Source: VBCK01 sp035511515
GTDB taxonomy: Bacteria > Pseudomonadota > Gammaproteobacteria > Burkholderiales > Burkholderiaceae_F
Assembly: GCA_035511515.1 (NCBI GenBank)
Contig: DATKFG010000015.1
Span: 1 to 64,000, forward strand
Direction of reading: 5' to 3'
Length of the DNA: 64,000 bases
The stretch's first letter is position 1, and each line of letters opens with the position of its first letter. Of the stretch, positions 56,612 through 64,000 are shown piece after piece. The notes below the pieces were generated by a model. That model saw nothing but the letters and a program-made list of their open reading frames with translations. It did not search any database and was not told the origin of the DNA. The position numbers were made by a program, and so were the translations under genes.

Positions 56612-58005
56612 CGATTGACGACACTTCGGAGAGCTTCATGGAAGTAAGGGTCTTGGCCGCTACTGGGGTTTTGGGGGCGGGATTCAAGGTCGATTCCCTC
56701 AGGCGAGGCGTCGAACTGAATCCGAGCTTCATTGCGTGCGACGCAGGATCGACGGACTCCGGCCCGGCATATTTGGGCTCAGGCAAGCCCAAACTGTCCA
56801 GGGACGCATGCAAACGTGACCTCCGGCTCCTTCTGAGAGCGCGCGATACGCTCAAGGTGCCCTTGATCATCGGCTCATGCGGCACCAGCGGACGCGACGA
56901 GGGAGTGGACTGGGTTGCCGACATGGCGCGCGAGATCGCGGCCGAAGAGCACATTCACTTCCGTACGGCGTTGATCAAGTCGGATCAATCCGCCGCTTAC
57001 TTGAAAATGCGCCTCGAGCAGGGCCGGATCAGGCCGCTGCACCCCGCGCCGGTGCTGACCAAAGCCGTGATCGAATCGAGCCACGTGGTCGGCATGATGG
57101 GCGCCGAGCCGATCGCAGCGGCCATTGCTGAGGGCGCAGTTGTTGTGCTGGCGGGCCGAGCCAGCGACCCGGCGCTATTCGCCGCCATTCCGTTGATGCA
57201 TGGTGCGCCCCCCGGCCTGGTCTGGCACGCGGCCAAAACCCTTGAATGCGGAGCGGTGTGCGCAGTGGTACCCGCAGCCGACGGCATGTTTGCCGTCATT
57301 CGGGACGACCATTTCGATATCGAGCCCCTGGACCTGGCGGCGCGCTGCACGCCCCAGAGCATCGCCGCGCACATGCTCTACGAAAACGCCGATCCATTCC
57401 TGCTCACCGAGCCGTCCGGCGTTATCAACACACAGTATGCGGACTACGTCGCCAACTCGGAGCGGTCAGTTCGTGTATCCGGGTCGCGGTTCACGGCAGC
57501 CGAGGAATACACGATCAAGCTGGAAGGTGCGCAGCTGGTCGGACATCAAACTGCCGTGATCGGGGGAATTCGGGACCCCCACATCATTCGAAGCCTGGAT
57601 ACGCTATTGCCAAAAGCCAAGGCATACTTCGACGTGCGCATTGCCGATCTGTTTCCCGGACAGCTTTCCAGCGGCGATTACGACATAAGCTATCGAATCT
57701 ACGGCCGTGACGCTGTGATGGGGCGCCTCGAGCCCATGCGCCAGTCGCCGGTGGCCTATGAAGTCGGCGTCCTGATCACGATCACGGCGCCCAGCCAGGA
57801 TCTTGCAAACAAGATCGCCACGCTCGTCAGTCACGTGAGCGCACATCTTCCCGTACCCGAATACCAGGGACTCATCAGCAGTATTGCCTATCCTTTTTCG
57901 CCACCGGAGCTGCCCCGCGGTCCAGTGTATCGGTTCTCCTTGAACCACGTCGTCATTCCCGACGACCCATGCGAGATGTTTCGCACCGAAATCGTGGAGA
58001 TCTGA
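56608..58005 (+). CDS. AtuA/DUF1446 family protein
   Basis: A 465-residue protein of the acyclic-terpene-utilisation AtuA group. Family segments are VLAATGVLGAGFKVDSLRRG, IACDAGSTDSGPAYLGSGK, IIGSCGTSGRDEGVDW, VVLAGRASDPALFA and a C-terminal region ending FSLNHVVIPDDPCEMFRT. AtuA is needed for acyclic terpene catabolism in Pseudomonas, but its chemistry is unclear. It overlaps the MFS gene and is followed after two bases by a DUF4387 gene, a pairing seen for DUF1446 proteins. Probably an enzyme acting on an acyl-CoA or organic acid (inference). Confidence 0.88.
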   Translation: MTIDDTSESFMEVRVLAATGVLGAGFKVDSLRRGVELNPSFIACDAGSTDSGPAYLGSGKPKLSRDACKRDLRLLLRARDTLKVPLIIGSCGTSGRDEGVDWVADMAREIAAEEHIHFRTALIKSDQSAAYLKMRLEQGRIRPLHPAPVLTKAVIESSHVVGMMGAEPIAAAIAEGAVVVLAGRASDPALFAAIPLMHGAPPGLVWHAAKTLECGAVCAVVPAADGMFAVIRDDHFDIEPLDLAARCTPQSIAAHMLYENADPFLLTEPSGVINTQYADYVANSERSVRVSGSRFTAAEEYTIKLEGAQLVGHQTAVIGGIRDPHIIRSLDTLLPKAKAYFDVRIADLFPGQLSSGDYDISYRIYGRDAVMGRLEPMRQSPVAYEVGVLITITAPSQDLANKIATLVSHVSAHLPVPEYQGLISSIAYPFSPPELPRGPVYRFSLNHVVIPDDPCEMFRTEIVEI

Positions 58006-58007
58006 AG

Positions 58008-58316
58008 ATGGCGACCTTGTTTGAGCTTTGCAGCCTGATCCGCTCGAAGAACGCGGGGCCGTTCGTGCTGACCTTCGACTTGATGTTTTCGACCCGTGAA
58101 AACTATGAACGCGCCACAAAAGCGTGCCCGTTGACGAAGGCGATCCTCGCCAGGATGTATGGTCAGGCCGAAGAAGACATAACGCTCGTCTATCACGATC
58201 GCGCGCTGGCGATCAAGGCATCGATGCCAAGGCCGATCTTCCAGGGCGAGCTTCAGGACAGCGACTGCTATGGCGGCCAGCAATACGTTCCGCTACTCAC
58301 TCTGCAGGTCGACTGA
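58008..58316 (+). CDS. DUF4387 protein
   Basis: A 102-residue protein (MATLFELCSLIRSKNAGPFV, then FDLMFSTRENYERA, ITLVYHDRALAIKASMPRP and GELQDSDCYGGQQYVPLL). DUF4387 proteins accompany DUF1446/AtuA proteins, either as a separate small gene or fused, so it is likely the small subunit of the same enzyme. The gap to the previous stop is two bases. Function of the pair not established. Confidence 0.85.
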   Translation: MATLFELCSLIRSKNAGPFVLTFDLMFSTRENYERATKACPLTKAILARMYGQAEEDITLVYHDRALAIKASMPRPIFQGELQDSDCYGGQQYVPLLTLQVD

Positions 58317-58343
58317 CGCGAACCACATCATGCCGGCGCCGCG

Positions 58344-59720
58344 TCAGCTTTCGGCCTTCTGCAAATACTTCTTCATTTTGTACCAGAGCGTACGTTCGCT
58401 GATTCCCAGCAAGGCCGCAGCCTTTGGCTTGCTGCCTTCGGCCTGTTCCAGAGCCTGTCTGATCATCCGGGACTCCAGCGCATCGACGGCCGCACCGAGC
58501 GGGCCTGACGCAGCCGTGTCCTCGCTGCGCTGCGGCGATCTCTTCTGAGCTGGGTCGATGTCCAGTGGAAAGTGCTCTGGTTTGAACCTGCCGCCTCCGG
58601 CAAGCACCAGCGCGCGCTCCACCATGTTTTCAAGCTCTCGAACGTTACCTGGCCAGCCGTACGCTTCCAGCTTGCTGACCACGCTTGTGTCCAACACGGT
58701 CTCGCCGACCAGATGATGGCTGTGTTTCGCGACAAAGTGAGCCACGAGTCCGGGAATATCGGCCTTGCGCTCCCGCAAGGGCGGCAGGTTGATCGCAAAC
58801 ACGTTGAGCCGATAGTACAGATCCTCCCGCAACTGGCCGTCGCGAATCGCCTCGCGCGGATTGCGGTTCGTGGCCACGATAACGCGGAAATCAAGCGAAA
58901 GGGTGCGATTGCTGCCCAGGCGCTCCAAGGTGCCCTCCTGCAACACGCGAAGCAGCTTCGCCTGCAGAGAAATGGGCATTTCCGTCAGTTCGTCCAGGAA
59001 AAGCGTTCCCTCATTGGCCAGTTCGAACTTTCCGACACGGTCCTTGACGGCGCCCGTGAAAGCCCCCTTGTCGTAGCCGAAGAGCTCCGCCTCCAGGATA
59101 TTGGCCGGAATCGCAGCGCAGTTGATCGGAACAAACAGCTTGTCATGGCGATTCGAGGCGTTATGAATGGCGCGTGCCGCCAGTTCCTTGCCGGTACCCG
59201 TTTCTCCGGTAATCATCACAGAGGCCTTGTTCGGCGCAACCTGGCGAATCAGCTCGTATACGGCTTGCATCGCCCGGCTCCCACCGACGAACGCGTCCCA
59301 GCCTCGATTCAACTCCTCCCGCATGAAACTGTTCTGACGTCCGACTTCGACGCCGCGGAGCACGCGAGAAATCGTCAATTCGAGCGTTTCCACATCAAAG
59401 GGACGGACCATGTAGTCGCTCGCGCCCACTTTCATCGCTTCGACTGCCGACTCCACGGATCCGAAGGCGGTGATGACAATGACCGGAATCGTCGAGCCCT
59501 CCTTGCGCATGCAGCCGAGCAATTCGATTCCGTCCATTTCCGGCATACGCAGGTCGGTAATCACGAGATCCACAGGGCTTTCGCGGATAAGCCTCAAGGC
59601 CTCCCGACCATTGCCGGCGACGAACACCTTGTAGCCGGCCTGATTCAGCATGATCTCAAGCACGCGCCGCATGTGCGGCTCGTCGTCGACGACCAAAACG
59701 TGTTGCTGGTTCGCCTTCAC
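58344..59720 (-). CDS. NtrC-family sigma-54 response regulator
   Basis: A 458-residue protein from a GTG start. The receiver domain has Asp56 (LVITDLRMPEMDG); the usual Lys of the last strand is Arg (DYMVRPFD). The AAA+ sigma-54 activator domain shows Walker A GETGTGKE (172-179) and the GAFTGA loop (219-224) that contacts sigma-54. A C-terminal Fis-type helix-turn-helix (AALLGISERTLWYKMKKYL) binds enhancers. The GTG overlaps the histidine kinase stop, so the two form a two-component pair. The sigma-54-type promoter before mlaA at 63241 is a plausible target. Confidence 0.94.
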   Translation of the reverse strand: MKANQQHVLVVDDEPHMRRVLEIMLNQAGYKVFVAGNGREALRLIRESPVDLVITDLRMPEMDGIELLGCMRKEGSTIPVIVITAFGSVESAVEAMKVGASDYMVRPFDVETLELTISRVLRGVEVGRQNSFMREELNRGWDAFVGGSRAMQAVYELIRQVAPNKASVMITGETGTGKELAARAIHNASNRHDKLFVPINCAAIPANILEAELFGYDKGAFTGAVKDRVGKFELANEGTLFLDELTEMPISLQAKLLRVLQEGTLERLGSNRTLSLDFRVIVATNRNPREAIRDGQLREDLYYRLNVFAINLPPLRERKADIPGLVAHFVAKHSHHLVGETVLDTSVVSKLEAYGWPGNVRELENMVERALVLAGGGRFKPEHFPLDIDPAQKRSPQRSEDTAASGPLGAAVDALESRMIRQALEQAEGSKPKAAALLGISERTLWYKMKKYLQKAES

Positions 59721-61531
59721 TGATGCGCTTCCATCTTCGCTTTGCGCGGCAGACGAATGCTGAAACGCGCACCACCCAGATCGCTATCGCCCACCTCGAT
59801 TTCCCCGCCGTGTGCGGTGACGATCTGCTGGACAATGGCAAGGCCCAGCCCGACCCCTTCTTCACGACGGAAAAAGAATGCCTCGAAAATGCGCGCTCGC
59901 TCCTCCAGCGGAATGCCAGGGCCGTTATCCGAGATCTCGATGAACAACTGCTCCCGGTCGTCGTACGTCGACATGCGGATATGGCCGCCCTCGGGCAATA
60001 TCTGGATAGCGTTCAACACAAGATTGAGTAACACCTGCGTGATTCTTTCAACGTCACACTCGATGAACGGGTCCGCCGCATCCAGCTGATAGCTGACCGA
60101 AATTCCGTGCTTCTCCATCTGCGCCGTCAACATGGCACCGCATTGCCGGGCCTGAAGATTGACGTCGGCAAGAACCTTGCGCAGTGCGCGCGGCCGCGCG
60201 CTATCGAGCATCGCCGACACCAACCCGTTGAGTCTTTCGGTCTCGCTTTCAATGAACGCCATCAGTTCGCGCCCATCGTTGGAAATGCCGGCTTCGCGCC
60301 GCAGTATCTGCGCCGACGATCGCAGAATACCCAAGGGTGTTCTGACTTCGTGGGCGATTACCGACGCCATTTCCCCGACAGCAGCGAGCTTCGAGGCTAT
60401 GACCAGCTTTCGTTGCGATTGTTCAATATCCTGCATCAAATGAACGAACGCCTCCCCCAGCTCGCCAACTTCCCCCGTGGCGGCGGGCGGATCGATGATT
60501 CGAGTCTGTCCGTGCTTGAATCCTCGCGTGAATTCCGTTAGAGCGACTATCGGGTGTGCAATGGCGCGGCTGACCCAGCCCGCGGCCGCCAGGGTTGTCA
60601 AGGCCAATGCCGCGAGCAGAGCCACCGAAAGCAGCGCCATATGGTGCACGGGCGCGAGGGCATCCTTTTCCGGTTCGATAATCAGGGTGCTCAGCCCGAA
60701 TCCACCGAACCCTGAAAAATCCGGCGCCCGGCCCAATCCGGCCACCACCTCCGATTCCCAGAAGGGAGATCCGGAATGTTTGAAAGCGCCGCTGTACTGC
60801 GAAGACAGATGCCAACCCGCCAGGGCGCTGCCGCTCAACAACCCGGCATCCCTTACCGTTCGGGAAGCAGCCATTATCTGCCCCTGCGTGTCGACCAGTG
60901 CCACGAAGCGCCTGCCTCTGCCGGCCGCGTCCAGAATCTCGTCGATCTGGGCCCAGTTAAGAACGAGCTGTAAATCGCCGATCGCGTGGCCGTGGAATTG
61001 CGATTTGATCGGCGAGCGAATCGTCAGGCTGACGCTTTGCCCGTCTCGGAGCGGCCGCGCCAGCGAGATTTCCGCGCCGGCAAGCGTCAAGTGCTGCCAC
61101 GGGTCAAATGAATCGAGCCGGCGGCCGAAATCGGCGGCGTTGCTGCTGCCGATGACGCGATGCTGCAGATCGAGCGCGTACAGCTCACGATACACTCCCC
61201 CATACCCGACCTTGAGCTTGGCAAGGAAATTGCTCAGGCGTCTGTCAACATCCCGCACTTGCAAGTCCTGCATGACATCGAGCGTGCTCCATGTCGCAGC
61301 ATTCTCGAGGCGCTCGAACATGATTTTGTTGATGTCCGAGGCCACTGCGCTGGCCTGGGCTGCAAGGTCGTATTCAATTGCAGTCTCCATCGCCGCCTGT
61401 GCGTGGAGAAAATCCAGAATGGCAAGAAGTATTGCGGGAGCAAGGCCAATCAGCAGGAACGCTCGAAGCAGCGTCTGGCGAATTGTCACGCGTCTTCGAA
61501 AGTCGCTAGACAGCAAGGTGGAAGCCCCCAT
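59717..61531 (-). CDS. Membrane sensor histidine kinase (partner of NtrC-type regulator)
   Basis: A 604-residue protein. One transmembrane helix lies at about residues 20-42, a large periplasmic sensing domain of dCache-like length (43-300) follows, a second helix at about 305-325, then HAMP (PIVALTEFTRGFKHGQT), HisKA (ASVIAHEVRTPLGILRSS) and the ATPase domain (NLVLNAIQILPEGG, DNGPGIPLEE, GVGLGLAIV). It senses a periplasmic ligand and phosphorylates the regulator whose start overlaps its stop. The start codon at 61531 overlaps the start codon of the divergent barrel gene at CATG; a later start is possible. Confidence 0.92.
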   Translation of the reverse strand: MGASTLLSSDFRRRVTIRQTLLRAFLLIGLAPAILLAILDFLHAQAAMETAIEYDLAAQASAVASDINKIMFERLENAATWSTLDVMQDLQVRDVDRRLSNFLAKLKVGYGGVYRELYALDLQHRVIGSSNAADFGRRLDSFDPWQHLTLAGAEISLARPLRDGQSVSLTIRSPIKSQFHGHAIGDLQLVLNWAQIDEILDAAGRGRRFVALVDTQGQIMAASRTVRDAGLLSGSALAGWHLSSQYSGAFKHSGSPFWESEVVAGLGRAPDFSGFGGFGLSTLIIEPEKDALAPVHHMALLSVALLAALALTTLAAAGWVSRAIAHPIVALTEFTRGFKHGQTRIIDPPAATGEVGELGEAFVHLMQDIEQSQRKLVIASKLAAVGEMASVIAHEVRTPLGILRSSAQILRREAGISNDGRELMAFIESETERLNGLVSAMLDSARPRALRKVLADVNLQARQCGAMLTAQMEKHGISVSYQLDAADPFIECDVERITQVLLNLVLNAIQILPEGGHIRMSTYDDREQLFIEISDNGPGIPLEERARIFEAFFFRREEGVGLGLAIVQQIVTAHGGEIEVGDSDLGGARFSIRLPRKAKMEAHQ

Positions 61532-62597
61532 GATTTGCCAAACTCATCTGAGAATTGTTCTCGGCTGCATCACGGCCGGCCTGATGTCGCTGGCAGGCGA
61601 TGCCGCCCTGGCAACAGATGAAAGCAAGAATGAGACCAAGGAACCAACTCCGCCGTACGAACTTGGCAGCGGAATGCGGCTGGGGAACAGCGGCTTTTAC
61701 TTGGGAGGCTATGGTTCGGCCGAGTATAGCGCCGCAAAAGGCGCCAAACCGGACGTTGCTCTGAGCAACGCCGATCTGTTTTTCTGGTGGGAAAATCAAT
61801 CGGGACTTAAGTTCTTTTCGGAATTCGACGCCGAATACGAGGCGGCGACCCACCGCAATCCAAGCCTCGGCGAACGGCGCGCTCTATCGCTGCCGCGTCT
61901 GTACCTTGACGACACCTTCAGCGACTCGCTGACCGTGCGTCTGGGCAAGTTCCTTACCCCGATCGGCCGCTGGAATCTGATTCATGCCGACCCATTGGTG
62001 TGGACTACTTCACGTCCATTGCCCACGAAGAATCCGTTTCCCGAAACCACGACCGGCGCGATGGCGCTGGGCAACTTCTCCGTGCTTGGACGGTCGATTG
62101 ACTACAGCGTCTACGGGTCCGCCAATGGCGATTTTCACAGAGACCCCGACGAAAACACCTTTCACAAAGCCATCGGACTTCATTTCAATGCGCCGGTGAA
62201 TGACACGACCCAGCTCGGATTCTCCTACGTCAGTTTTTCCCAGCGACCGGACATACAAGATCACCAGCAACTGCTGGGGCTTGATCTGCTCTGGGCCCAT
62301 CACGGATTTGAAATCATGAGCGAGGCGGTCCGCCGCGCGTCCAGCGCAGGGTCGCGCGGTGACGAATCGGGCGCCTATCTGCAGGGCGTGGTGCCCGTGT
62401 ACGGGCGACTCTACGGGGTCGTTCGGGTCGAGGGATATCACCGGCCGTTACCGCAGCAGACCATCCGGGATGGCGTTGTCGGCTTGACCTATCGCCAAAG
62501 CCGGGCCATCTCGTACAAGATCGAAGTCGACCGCAGCCTGTACAGCACCGGCAACGATTCCTTCGGCTTCCTGTCCTCTGTGAGCGTGCTGTTTTGA
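61530..62597 (+). CDS. Outer-membrane beta-barrel (porin-like) protein
   Basis: A 355-residue protein. The signal peptide (LRIVLGCITAGLMSLAGDAA) is followed by alternating hydrophobic and aromatic strands typical of a barrel (NSGFYLGGYGSAEYSAA, LKFFSEFDAEYEAAT, LTVRLGKFLTPIGRWNLIHA, SYKIEVDRSLYSTG), ending SVSVLF with Phe at the end as expected for outer-membrane insertion. AAGGTGG before ATG is a fair ribosome site. It is divergent from the sensor kinase gene and upstream of a PstS-like gene, so it may supply the ligand sensed by the kinase. Substrate unknown. Confidence 0.82.
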   Translation: MICQTHLRIVLGCITAGLMSLAGDAALATDESKNETKEPTPPYELGSGMRLGNSGFYLGGYGSAEYSAAKGAKPDVALSNADLFFWWENQSGLKFFSEFDAEYEAATHRNPSLGERRALSLPRLYLDDTFSDSLTVRLGKFLTPIGRWNLIHADPLVWTTSRPLPTKNPFPETTTGAMALGNFSVLGRSIDYSVYGSANGDFHRDPDENTFHKAIGLHFNAPVNDTTQLGFSYVSFSQRPDIQDHQQLLGLDLLWAHHGFEIMSEAVRRASSAGSRGDESGAYLQGVVPVYGRLYGVVRVEGYHRPLPQQTIRDGVVGLTYRQSRAISYKIEVDRSLYSTGNDSFGFLSSVSVLF

Positions 62598-62605
62598 AGA
62601 AAGAC

Positions 62606-63076
62606 ATGCGGCCCCCCCTTCGCTGGGCGTTGCTGGCGGGCATGCTGCTCTTCAATCACGTCGCTCTGCCACAGGGCCCGCCAACGCAGGGCATCGCCGT
62701 CATCATGGCGGACAGCTCAACCGAGCCGTCGCTGTCTATCACGAAATTGGCATTGATTTTCAAGCGCAAGAAGACCTTCTGGGAAGACGGACAACGAATT
62801 CAGCCGATCAATCTGCCGCCTGCGCATCCGCTCCGACGGGCATTTTCGCAGCAGGTACTTGCCCGCAGCCCCGAGGACCTTGACGACTACTGGCGTGACA
62901 TGTATTTCCATGGCGTGCTGCCGCCCTTCGTGCTCGCCTCAGAAGAGGCGGTGATTCGTTTCGTCGCAAGCACGCCCGGGGCGATTGGATACGTTTCTCC
63001 GTGTGTGATGGATCATCGCGTCACCGTGGTGCTGCGACTGTACGAAGGGCCGACCTGCACCCGTCTGGCTCAGTAG
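62606..63076 (+). CDS. Small PstS-like periplasmic binding-fold protein
   Basis: A 156-residue protein with a signal peptide (LRWALLAGMLLFNHVALPQG). The rest matches one lobe of PstS-type phosphate-binding proteins: ITKLALIFKRKKTFWEDG, FSQQVLARSPEDLDDYW and STPGAIGYVSP. It is about half the length of a true PstS, and the phosphate-binding Ser/Arg loop set is not complete. TTG at 62594 would overlap the barrel stop; ATG at 62606 is used here. It forms an operon with the barrel gene. Confidence 0.8.
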   Translation: MRPPLRWALLAGMLLFNHVALPQGPPTQGIAVIMADSSTEPSLSITKLALIFKRKKTFWEDGQRIQPINLPPAHPLRRAFSQQVLARSPEDLDDYWRDMYFHGVLPPFVLASEEAVIRFVASTPGAIGYVSPCVMDHRVTVVLRLYEGPTCTRLAQ

Positions 63077-63240
63077 GCGTCGGCTTCGATCCCCGCCGTT
63101 TACTGCAAGATTTGTCAACGCACGCTGCAGATCTGCCATCTGTTGCAGTCAGTCCAAGCGAGTCGGCTACTCGCTCCCTTCGTCAAACTTAACTTCCAGT
63201 TCAACGGCTTACCGGCACAAATCGGGCCTTTTCGAGCCCC

Positions 63241-63256
63241 TGGCATCAGGTTTGCG
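63241..63256 (+). promoter_or_regulatory. Sigma-54-type promoter of mlaA
   Basis: TGGCATCAGGTTTGCG has the invariant GG (63242-63243), ten bases, GC (63254-63255), with consensus TGGCA and TTGC halves. It lies about 60 bases before the mlaA ATG. An NtrC-type activator gene is 3.5 kb away. Confidence 0.6.
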
Positions 63257-63314
63257 TCATTGCCAATGGACGCGGCCCTGCCGGCCGCGCAAATCAACCG
63301 TGGGGAGTGCTTTG

Positions 63315-64000
63315 ATGAAAACACCGATTAACGTGCTGGCAGCCGCGCTGACCGTCGCGGCCTGCGCCCATGCGCCAGTCGATCCGGCCGCGCGGGCGGA
63401 ATATGAAAAGGCCAATGACCCGGCCGAGCCGACCAATCGCACGATTTTCGCCGGCAACCAGTTCATCGACCGCCATCTTCTGAAGCCGGTGGCGAACGCG
63501 TACACGGACCATGTGCCCGAACGCGCACGTCGATGCGTCCACAATTTCGTCTCCAACCTTGGGGAGCCGGCTATCCTGATAAATGATGTGCTCCAAGGCA
63601 ACATGGGGCGAGCCTGGATAACCACCCGGCGTTTCGTCGTCAACACCACGGTCGGCGGTGCAGGACTATTCGATCCTGCGGTTGACTGGGGTCTTCCGTA
63701 TCACAAGGCGGATTTTGGCCAGACGTTTGGGGTTTGGGGGATCGGGCCGGGACCGAGTGTGCAACTTCCCCTGTTCTCCTTTTCCAACGTCCGCGACACG
63801 GCCGGGCGCATTATCGGCTTTGTCGCCGATCCGGTTGACTACCTCCCGACCGAAGTCACGGCGACCGAGGGAGGACTCGGCGTGGTCGACACGCGAGCCG
63901 AGTTGATGCCCACCACCGATTTGCTCGAGAAAAACTCGCTCGACTACTACGCGGCGCTGCGCAGCGTGATGGCACAACGACGCGCCGCGCTGGTTGAGGA
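63315..64000 (+). CDS. mlaA: MlaA (VacJ) outer-membrane lipoprotein, 3' end outside window
   Basis: The reading frame is open to the window end: 228 codons are seen of about 250 usual. The lipoprotein signal ends VAAC with Cys17. MlaA features are NDPAEPTNRTIFAGNQFIDR, VPERARRCVHNFVSNLGEP, NDVLQGNMGRAWITTRRFVV, GLFDPAVDWGLPYHKADFGQ, TFGVWGIGPGPSVQLPLFS and the hydrophobic VGGAG. MlaA sits in the outer membrane with porins and removes mislocalised phospholipids, passing them to MlaC and the MlaFEDB transporter. The ribosome site GGGGAG precedes ATG. It has a sigma-54-type promoter of its own. Confidence 0.93.
   Translation, partial: MKTPINVLAAALTVAACAHAPVDPAARAEYEKANDPAEPTNRTIFAGNQFIDRHLLKPVANAYTDHVPERARRCVHNFVSNLGEPAILINDVLQGNMGRAWITTRRFVVNTTVGGAGLFDPAVDWGLPYHKADFGQTFGVWGIGPGPSVQLPLFSFSNVRDTAGRIIGFVADPVDYLPTEVTATEGGLGVVDTRAELMPTTDLLEKNSLDYYAALRSVMAQRRAALVE

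Noticed and set aside
60477..61529. Upstream extension of the porin-like gene
   Set aside because: Antisense to the sensor kinase; the signal peptide starts at 61530.

Overview
The window is a GC-rich, gene-dense stretch of a Gram-negative chromosome. Lipoproteins, RND pumps, a TonB-dependent receptor, MlaA, Lon/Hsp20, YaeQ, a DUF349 protein and a GcvR-like ACT protein point to a free-living gamma- or betaproteobacterium. The genus cannot be fixed from the sequence. About 50 protein genes and one tRNA can be supported, mostly in tight operons.

Layout. (1) 1-976: the 3' part of a tyrosine integrase facing a tRNA-Arg(ACG) gene, probably the edge of an island that lies to the left. (2) 1.9-12.6 kb: an MdtABC-like RND pump with its own outer-membrane factor and a DHA2-type MFS exporter. 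Both long intergenic gaps hold GC-rich hairpins, with four tandem 42-nt units between the two pump genes. (3) 12.8-23.0 kb: a six-gene operon of circularly permuted ATP-grasp amidoligases, alpha-E proteins, transglutaminases and the proteasome-like peptidase Anbu. This known but poorly understood peptide-ligation and proteolysis system meets a tricorn-type protease tail to tail. (4) 26.5-33.4 kb: envelope and quality-control genes, namely an exported pentapeptide-repeat protein, a BAX-inhibitor-1 membrane protein, a HExxH peptidase, a phosphoesterase and an HtrA operon. (5) 33.4-38.8 kb: an apparently circularly permuted formylglycine-generating-enzyme-like protein and a signalling operon (PAS histidine kinase, three receiver proteins, one of them REC-PAS-GGDEF-EAL). 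(6) 39.3-50.0 kb: mostly housekeeping and stress genes, including hsp20-lon behind a textbook sigma-32 promoter. (7) 50.1-58.3 kb: an uncharacterised uptake and catabolic module (TonB receptor, beta-propeller lipoprotein, MFS carrier, AtuA/DUF1446 protein, DUF4387 protein). It surrounds a helix-turn-helix/citrate-synthase-like protein that lacks two catalytic histidine motifs. (8) 58.3-64.0 kb: an NtrC-class two-component pair divergent from an outer-membrane barrel protein and a PstS-like protein, then a sigma-54-type promoter and MlaA.

The best candidates for something new are: (a) the HTH plus degenerate citrate synthase protein, with shared AT-rich palindromic sites in the two intergenic regions around it, which suggest a metabolite-sensing regulator of the module; (b) the Anbu/ATP-grasp/alpha-E/transglutaminase operon with a sigma-54-like site upstream; (c) the permuted FGE-like protein; (d) three dispersed small exported proteins sharing a YWYYC...CP C-terminal motif. 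All functions are inferred from reading the sequence; no database search was run.
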